Positions 58,651-64,000 of a stretch of 64,000 bases of DNA are shown here, in pieces. Below the pieces are notes generated by a model. The model was not told where the DNA came from. It saw nothing but the letters and a program-made list of their open reading frames with translations, and did no database searches. Position numbers and translations under genes: made by a program. How positions within the stretch are numbered: position 1 is the first letter of the stretch; each line of letters starts with the position of its first letter. Location: positions 1 to 64,000 of the forward strand of contig NZ_CALISE010000023.1 in the NCBI RefSeq assembly GCF_938041965.1, written 5' to 3'. The stretch is from an uncultured Mogibacterium sp. (GTDB lineage Bacteria; Bacillota; Clostridia; Peptostreptococcales; Anaerovoracaceae).

Positions 58651-60261
58651 CTATATTCCAAATACTGCGAACAAGAAAGCGCCGATTAATATCGTTGCTG
58701 GAATTGTTATAGCGAGTAGAATCTTAAGCACTTCACCCTCTTTGCCGAGAATGTTCGCTGTAGTCGTGCCTAAAATAATTTTACTTGGACTAACTGCAGC
58801 ACCAATAGCACCACCCGCAGTCTGAGCACCGAGTACGCCGGAAGTAGAAACATGCAGTAGATTAGCAGTAGTAACTTGGAATCCGCCAAATAATATATTT
58901 GAGCTCATGTTGCTAGCCGTCATAAATGTTCCGAGAAGACCAACAAACGGAGCAAGTAGCAGGTATTTGCTTCCGAGTACATTTGCAATTCCCTGTGATA
59001 GAACTATTGTCTGACCAGTGCCACCCATAATCTTCGACATTATTACAAGTCCGATTACAGCCATCCCTGAAGGCATTGTCATTGAGATAGAGTTTGCAAA
59101 GGCAGTCTTTATGCCTCCCTCCTTTATCCAACCCTTCTTCTTATAGTAAATGAGCGCTATTATGGCTGCGAGGAAAAGAAACATGCTAGCCTGTGTAAAT
59201 ATCGCAATTGGCGAATAATTGTCACTGCTCATGTTTACAATTCCGTACCCCGTATGTGTTTCGGGAACTGTGATACCTATTTTAAAATGTCCAAGAGCTT
59301 CATTAACAGGCTTTATAGCTAGAACTGCAATCGTCATAGCTGATAAAAGCAAATATGGAAGAAATGCCTGAAATAGTGTCATGTCAGGAATTTCACCTTC
59401 AGCTTTGTCGCTTCTTTCTGTTCTGTCCATGATTGAAGACTCTTCGATTTTCCAATCAGTATTATAGAGCTTCATCCTACCGAGAAACATAACTATAACA
59501 AGAGCTAAAACCGCAGGAATAAAGTTACTCAGCGTCGTATTAATCTGACTCAAAACTAGCTGTCCGCCTCCTCCAACAAGTGTCAGAATAAGAACAGCGG
59601 GAAATGCCTTGCGAACAGCTCTTCCTTTTCCATAGAACCAGCAAATAATAACACCTGTAACAAGATTCCACGCTAATAGAAATACCGCTGCCCAAAAAGC
59701 TGCCTTAAAATACTCATCACTTCCAGCTTTAATTCCAGCAGAATCAGCAAGTGCATCCCACGCTGCTCCCAATGTGCCAAAGGTATTTCCCCATGCCTGA
59801 CCTAGAAGCGAGATTGCAACAGCATATATCGGTCTTACACCTATTCCTATTAATAGCGGTGCTCCAACTGCAACCGGAACCCCAAATCCAGTAATTCCTT
59901 GTAAGAAACTTACAAACACCCAACCGAGAGCTAATATCAGCAGTAGCTCATTTGGGATGAGCTTGCTAAGCTCATTTTTTATTACTAGAAAAGCGTTCGC
60001 TTCTTGACCTGCTTGATATAGTAATATCGCCGTCCAGATGATTAAGAGTATTACCAAAGAACTCCATACACCTTTTGCACTCTCAACGGCAACAAGATTG
60101 GCTGGCGCTTTGTAAAACGTCATTGCAGATACAATTGTTACAATCAATCCAATTGGAGCAGCTTCAGTAGCACCCCAGCGGAATTTGATCATTAATACGA
60201 TTAATACGATGATTGGCAAGATAGCCATGCCCCACATCGCAAAATTAACAGGTATGTTCAT
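58651..60261 (-). CDS. LctP-family (L-lactate permease-like) transporter
   Basis: A 536-residue membrane protein with about 12-14 segments, of the lactate/glycolate permease family: WGATEAAPIGLIVTIV, FLQGITGFGVPVAVGAPLLIGIG, LLGQAWGNTFGTLGAAWDAL and GAQTAGGAIGAAVSPSKIILGTT are characteristic. In this operon the substrate may be a 2-oxo or ureido acid such as oxamate, allantoate or ureidoglycolate rather than lactate; this is inferred from the neighbours. The ATG at 60261 has AGGAG 11 bases upstream, a little far; a TTG at 60294 is the alternative. Confidence 0.87.
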   Translation of the reverse strand: MNIPVNFAMWGMAILPIIVLIVLMIKFRWGATEAAPIGLIVTIVSAMTFYKAPANLVAVESAKGVWSSLVILLIIWTAILLYQAGQEANAFLVIKNELSKLIPNELLLILALGWVFVSFLQGITGFGVPVAVGAPLLIGIGVRPIYAVAISLLGQAWGNTFGTLGAAWDALADSAGIKAGSDEYFKAAFWAAVFLLAWNLVTGVIICWFYGKGRAVRKAFPAVLILTLVGGGGQLVLSQINTTLSNFIPAVLALVIVMFLGRMKLYNTDWKIEESSIMDRTERSDKAEGEIPDMTLFQAFLPYLLLSAMTIAVLAIKPVNEALGHFKIGITVPETHTGYGIVNMSSDNYSPIAIFTQASMFLFLAAIIALIYYKKKGWIKEGGIKTAFANSISMTMPSGMAVIGLVIMSKIMGGTGQTIVLSQGIANVLGSKYLLLAPFVGLLGTFMTASNMSSNILFGGFQVTTANLLHVSTSGVLGAQTAGGAIGAAVSPSKIILGTTTANILGKEGEVLKILLAITIPATILIGAFLFAVFGI

Positions 60262-60313
60262 TTTCTTAATAACTCCTATTAAATATACGGACAACTATTT
60301 TATGCTGGGTGAA

Positions 60314-61246
60314 TTACTTATGAATAACCGTTCCCGTCTCTCCGTTTATACCTTCTTTAGCTTTCTCTAGCAGTGTGATAAGCGCATTTCTGCCTTCTCC
60401 AGATTCTGCAAAGCGAATAGCCGCTTCAACCTTAGGTAGCATTGAACCTTTTGCAAACTGCTCCTCAGCAATGTACTGTTTAGCCTGATCAATTGAAAGA
60501 TCTGATAACCATTCCTGGTTCTCCTTACCGAAGTTGATGGCAACCTTTTCTACAGCTGTAAGAATTACGAGATAATCAGCCCCAATCTCCCTTGCAAGAA
60601 GACTTGAAGCGTTATCCTTATCTATTACAGCCTCTGCTCCAACGAGTTTACCACCTTCGTCAAACACTGGAATTCCACCACCTCCACAAGTGATTACAAC
60701 ATGACCTGCTTCAGCAAGTGTTTTGATAGTTCCTAGTTCGCAGATTCTTAATGGCATTGGTGATGCAACCACCTTGCGGTAACCTCTGCCAGAGTCTTCA
60801 ACTACTGAGACACCCTGTGCAACAAGCTTGTCAGCTTCTTCCTTAGTCATAAAGCTTCCAATCGGTTTAGTTGGATTCTTAAATGCTTCATCAGCAGAAT
60901 CAACGAGTGTCTGTGAGATAATCGATGATACCTTCTTGTCCATTCCTCTCTTCTTAAGCTCGTATTTTATTGCGTTCTGAAGGTCGATTGCGATGTATCC
61001 CTGTGACATAGCAACACTTGTAGGTAGAGGAACCGCACCATATCCATGGTGTGTAGCTGCAAGAGCATCCATTGCATTCTGAATCATTCCAACCTGAGGT
61101 CCATTTCCGTGTGTAACTATTAGGTCATGACCTTCAGCAATCAAATCAACGATCACTTCCGCAGTATGAGCAACAGCTTCACGCTGCTCATCAACTGTGT
61201 TACCAAGTGCGTTTCCGCCTAGTGCGATAACAATCTTCTTTGCCAT
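60314..61246 (-). CDS. arcC: Carbamate kinase
   Basis: Makes ATP from carbamoyl phosphate and ADP. 310 residues with IALGGNALG, VTHGNGPQVGMIQNA, VVASPMPLRICELGTIK and GGGGIPVF plus IDKDNASSLLAREIGAD, all normal. No arginine deiminase or ornithine carbamoyltransferase gene is nearby. Its place next to FdrA-YlbE matches AllK of the oxamate branch of allantoin use in E. coli. Confidence 0.96.
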   Translation of the reverse strand: MAKKIVIALGGNALGNTVDEQREAVAHTAEVIVDLIAEGHDLIVTHGNGPQVGMIQNAMDALAATHHGYGAVPLPTSVAMSQGYIAIDLQNAIKYELKKRGMDKKVSSIISQTLVDSADEAFKNPTKPIGSFMTKEEADKLVAQGVSVVEDSGRGYRKVVASPMPLRICELGTIKTLAEAGHVVITCGGGGIPVFDEGGKLVGAEAVIDKDNASSLLAREIGADYLVILTAVEKVAINFGKENQEWLSDLSIDQAKQYIAEEQFAKGSMLPKVEAAIRFAESGEGRNALITLLEKAKEGINGETGTVIHK

Positions 61247-61278
61247 ATTTATATCTCCCTTGATATTGTCTAATAATA

Positions 61279-61306
61279 GTAACGACCTGATTTCTCAGGC
61301 CGCTAC
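61279..61306 (-). terminator. Hairpin between the fdrA fusion and arcC
   Basis: GTAGCGGCCTGA pairs with TCAGGTCGTTAC (two G-U pairs) around a GAAA tetraloop on the minus strand, followed by tattattag. The T-run is weak, so partial termination or mRNA processing is more likely than a full stop. Confidence 0.5.
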
Positions 61307-61337
61307 GTTGTTTTGTCTTATAAGATTTCTATACGCT

Positions 61338-64000
61338 CTAGAAACCAAGCTTCTTTGCATACGCAAGAACTGCTTTTTCAAATGCCTCAATTGGTGGGTG
61401 CACTGTTCCGGCACCGATCTGACCAAATCCAGCAATCTTGTGAGCAATACCTGTATTGATTACAGGAGTGATTCCCTTCTCAACAACAAGTCTTGCGTCG
61501 ATTCCTAGGCAAGTACCAGTGAAATTCCAATTTGGAATAATGTAATTAGGGTTTCTATCGATTGTGATCTCTGTCATCTCATTTGATGTATTTAGAGCAT
61601 CCTCGTATCCACCAGCACCAACAAATCTTGTTACAGCTGGTGCAGCAATCATAGCCATACCACCAACTCCAACAGTTTCTGTAATAGCGCTATCACCGAT
61701 ATCTGGGCAAGCATCTTCACCGTCATATCCTGTAAAGTAGAGTCCCTGAGGTGTATTAACTGGTCCAGTAAACCACTCATCTCCCATACCTGCAATACGG
61801 ATTCCGAAATTTACACCATTTCTGCACATTGCAGTTACTACAGTCCCTTCTGTAAGTCTTCTAGCTCCATCCATAATTGACTTTCCTGTAGCCATCATTA
61901 TATTGAGGAAGAACTGATCTGTATCAGAAAGGAACTTGATTACCTGAGACTTTTCATCCTCTGGCATATCCATATCAGTGATTATAGGTGCCATTTCCTT
62001 TAAGAAGCATAGAGAAGCAGCGATATTTCTCTGGTGGAATTCATCACCCATAGCAATCGCCTTAGCAATTAATGGATTAACATTCAGTCCACCTTCAATG
62101 CTTCTTATAGCTCTTCCGAGTGTTGGTCCTAGAACATCTCTCATCCATCTTAGTCTGTTTACAACTTCTTCTGAGTATGCACCGAATCTAAGAACCTTTC
62201 CTATTCCTTCATTCATCTGGCAGTATGCATAATTACCATCAGTTTCGTTCTGAACTACGAACACTGGCATATGCTGAGTAGTAATTCCTCCCATAGGACC
62301 TACTGCATTACAGTGGTGACAAGGAATGAACTTAATTTCACCAGACTCGAGGAGCTTACGCGCATCAGCTTCGTTATCTGCCCACTCTTCGAACAATACT
62401 GCACCTACACAAGAGCCCTGTACTGTAGCAGGCATATCCTTATACTCAATAGGAGGACCAGCGTGAAGTATTACTCTTCCATTGTTCTCGTTGAGCTCTG
62501 GAATAACAGTCATAGCTGGAACATTATCCTTCAGAACTGGCTGTGCAGCTACAACCTTAGCGATAACCTTGCGGTTTGCTTCGTCGATATCAAAGCCCTC
62601 GTAGTTTCTGAGGAAGTTAAGAGCCTTAATGAGCTCAATGTTTCCTCCTGCCGGTGGCATCCAATCATACTGAACTACATCGCATCCAAACTTAGCTGTA
62701 ACTTCTGCAAAGCTCTTAAGACCGATGTTAATCACCTTTGGTTTATGTGAGAGCATCGACAAAAGCTTTTCTGAAGGCTCAGCTGGAGTAAATTCCTTTA
62801 CTTCCTTAGTTCTTGTTTCCTTTGGCTCCTCGGTGAATTTATATCCTACAGCCTCGATAGCTGTCTCAACAGCTAGCTTGTTAGTCTCTGCAACGATTAC
62901 ACCTGCATCCTGAAGTTTCTTAACAGATTCGTCATAATCCTGATAATCATTTCTTGTTCCGCAAACCTCAGCGACGAAGAACATCTCTCTATTCTGAGCT
63001 TTAGCCTTATTCTTTAGCGTCTCGACAGCTGGAATAAGGGCGCCAGCCATATCGTCATGAGAACCATATCCTAAAACAACGTCAAATAGGATTACCCCTG
63101 TGCTAGGATCGTCCATAGCCTCTTCCATGCATTCCACTCTCTTTGTAGGATCAATCATAGGGTGTGGCTTACCCTGAGTATACATGTCATCACCTAGGTC
63201 GATTACAACGTGACCGTCGTGATTTAGCTTAAATCCATCTGCATGCGTATTATCAGTAATCTTAAGGGCATCCTTAATCATCATAGCGGCCTCGCCTGCC
63301 AATGTACCGCCGGAGTAATACGCTTTGATTGTCTTCTTGTCTTCAGGGTTGAAAAACTTAGACCTGTCGCAATCAACAGTCCCTTCAGCCACTTTCTGAC
63401 CTCTTACTAGGCTGACTGCAAGACGAGCACACTCATCAAGTGTATAAGTCTGATACAGACCTTCTTCATAATACTCTGGCTTCTCACCTAGGAATAAGCA
63501 AACTACAGGCTTGCTGTAAACGCTAAGTCTTGCGGCAATCTTATCTCTTACTGACTTTGCTGGTGGTTTTGAGATAACTACGAGCACCTTAACTGTCTGA
63601 TCCTTTTCCATAGCGTCGATGACATCCATCATAGTGGTACCACCAACTTCTTCAGAGAGGTCACGTCCACCGGTACCGATAGCATTTGTTACACCTTCAC
63701 CCAGTCTATCGATAATAGTTGTGAGCTCCTGAATACCCGTTCCAGAAGCACCAATGATGCCAATCGAACCAGGATTTACAGTGTTTGTAAATGCAATTGG
63801 CACACTCTGAATGATTCCCGTTCCACAGTCTGGACCCATGACCACGAGACCTTTCTCGTGAGCCTTATCCTTGATCTTCTTCTCATCCTCAATTGTTACA
63901 TTGTCTGAGAACATGAATACATTCATGCCCTCGTCGAGAGCTCTATCTGCCTCAAGTGCAGCGTAAGCTCCTGGAATCGAGATTACTGCTAGGTTAGCAT
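61338..64000 (-). CDS. FdrA-YlbE (AllF-AllG) fusion protein, 5' end outside the window
   Basis: The visible 887 codons stay open to the window edge. The first part is FdrA: a CoA-ligase-like domain (NLAVISIPGAYAALEADRAL, VMGPDCGTGI, SIGIIGASGTGIQELTTI) and a second ligase domain ending near TNKLAVETAIEAVGYKF. After a short Glu/Pro/Lys linker comes a DUF1116/YlbE domain (INIGLKSFAEVTAKFGCDVV, HAGPPIEYKDMPATVQGSCV, FIPCHHCNAVGPMGGITT). In E. coli fdrA, ylbE and ylbF are separate and together encode oxamate carbamoyltransferase; here the first two are one gene. A YlbF (AllH) partner is not in this window. Confidence 0.92.
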   Translation of the reverse strand, partial: ANLAVISIPGAYAALEADRALDEGMNVFMFSDNVTIEDEKKIKDKAHEKGLVVMGPDCGTGIIQSVPIAFTNTVNPGSIGIIGASGTGIQELTTIIDRLGEGVTNAIGTGGRDLSEEVGGTTMMDVIDAMEKDQTVKVLVVISKPPAKSVRDKIAARLSVYSKPVVCLFLGEKPEYYEEGLYQTYTLDECARLAVSLVRGQKVAEGTVDCDRSKFFNPEDKKTIKAYYSGGTLAGEAAMMIKDALKITDNTHADGFKLNHDGHVVIDLGDDMYTQGKPHPMIDPTKRVECMEEAMDDPSTGVILFDVVLGYGSHDDMAGALIPAVETLKNKAKAQNREMFFVAEVCGTRNDYQDYDESVKKLQDAGVIVAETNKLAVETAIEAVGYKFTEEPKETRTKEVKEFTPAEPSEKLLSMLSHKPKVINIGLKSFAEVTAKFGCDVVQYDWMPPAGGNIELIKALNFLRNYEGFDIDEANRKVIAKVVAAQPVLKDNVPAMTVIPELNENNGRVILHAGPPIEYKDMPATVQGSCVGAVLFEEWADNEADARKLLESGEIKFIPCHHCNAVGPMGGITTQHMPVFVVQNETDGNYAYCQMNEGIGKVLRFGAYSEEVVNRLRWMRDVLGPTLGRAIRSIEGGLNVNPLIAKAIAMGDEFHQRNIAASLCFLKEMAPIITDMDMPEDEKSQVIKFLSDTDQFFLNIMMATGKSIMDGARRLTEGTVVTAMCRNGVNFGIRIAGMGDEWFTGPVNTPQGLYFTGYDGEDACPDIGDSAITETVGVGGMAMIAAPAVTRFVGAGGYEDALNTSNEMTEITIDRNPNYIIPNWNFTGTCLGIDARLVVEKGITPVINTGIAHKIAGFGQIGAGTVHPPIEAFEKAVLAYAKKLGF

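Noticed and set aside
60314..61246. Carbamate kinase as part of an arginine deiminase pathway.
   Set aside because: No arcA or arcB gene is in the operon; the neighbours are FdrA-YlbE and a ureido-amidohydrolase.

Overview
The window looks like chromosome from a low-G+C, strictly anaerobic Firmicute of class Clostridia. A member of the Anaerovoracaceae / Family XIII group (Mogibacterium- or Eubacterium-like) would fit, but this is inferred from gene content, not from a marker search. The pointers are an NADH-linked trimeric [FeFe] hydrogenase (hydCBA), an NfnAB transhydrogenase, pyruvate phosphate dikinase, a hydroxyproline-dehydrating glycyl radical enzyme, and AGGAGG-type ribosome binding sites. 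The window starts inside an IS3-family insertion sequence and ends inside an fdrA-like gene. No rRNA, tRNA or CRISPR array was seen.

Layout. 1-0.5 kb: 3' end of an IS3-type transposase. 0.5-5 kb: housekeeping genes on the minus strand (cmk, nrdR, a secreted FKBP-type foldase lipoprotein, then infC-rpmI-rplT plus an extra 58-codon gene) behind an L20-type attenuated leader; infC starts at the rare codon ATT. 5-8.9 kb: an NhaC-type antiporter, an unknown Cys/His-rich protein, then a TPP riboswitch driving thiT-maf. 8.9-12.6 kb: thiS-F-G-H-E for thiazole synthesis, behind a strong promoter that runs almost at once into a long terminator-like hairpin. 13-20.7 kb: a ten-gene Mrp/Mbh-type cation antiporter operon with three large NuoL/M/N-like subunits. 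20.8-26.6 kb: radical SAM protein-lexA-uraA, a zinc phospholipase C-like protein, a small membrane exporter and an M18 aminopeptidase. 26.7-31 kb: hydCBA, with a divergent DRTGG-domain gene and an S66 peptidase. 32.7-34.3 kb: a gene broken by one stop codon, a membrane-anchored unknown protein, and a 186-bp tandem repeat. 34.2-46 kb: yitT, ppdK, glyS, DUF4342, recO, era, ybeY, phoH, yqeY, rpsU, nnrD/E. 46-52 kb: a cell-wall amidase and the hydroxyproline module (TetR, hypE, hypD, proC). 52-56 kb: a CofE-like protein and nfnAB. 56-64 kb: a ureide/oxamate-type catabolic operon: FdrA-YlbE (AllF-AllG) fusion, carbamate kinase, LctP-family permease, a small membrane protein, an M20 ureido-amidohydrolase, and an XRE-FadR regulator.

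How the genes work together. HydCBA and NfnAB balance ferredoxin, NADH and NADPH; the Mrp complex and NhaC handle ions; PPDK links pyruvate and PEP. HypD/HypE plus ProC turn trans-4-hydroxyproline into proline, a Stickland electron acceptor. The last operon is arranged to split a carbamoylated nitrogen compound and recover ATP through carbamoyl phosphate.

The most unusual feature is the 186-bp tandem repeat at about 33.8-34.25 kb. Each full copy can fold into two hairpins. In the second hairpin, five of sixteen pairs differ between the copies, yet every pair is kept (four full swaps and one G-T). The G-T pair favours an RNA read from the plus strand. I could not match it to any known family.
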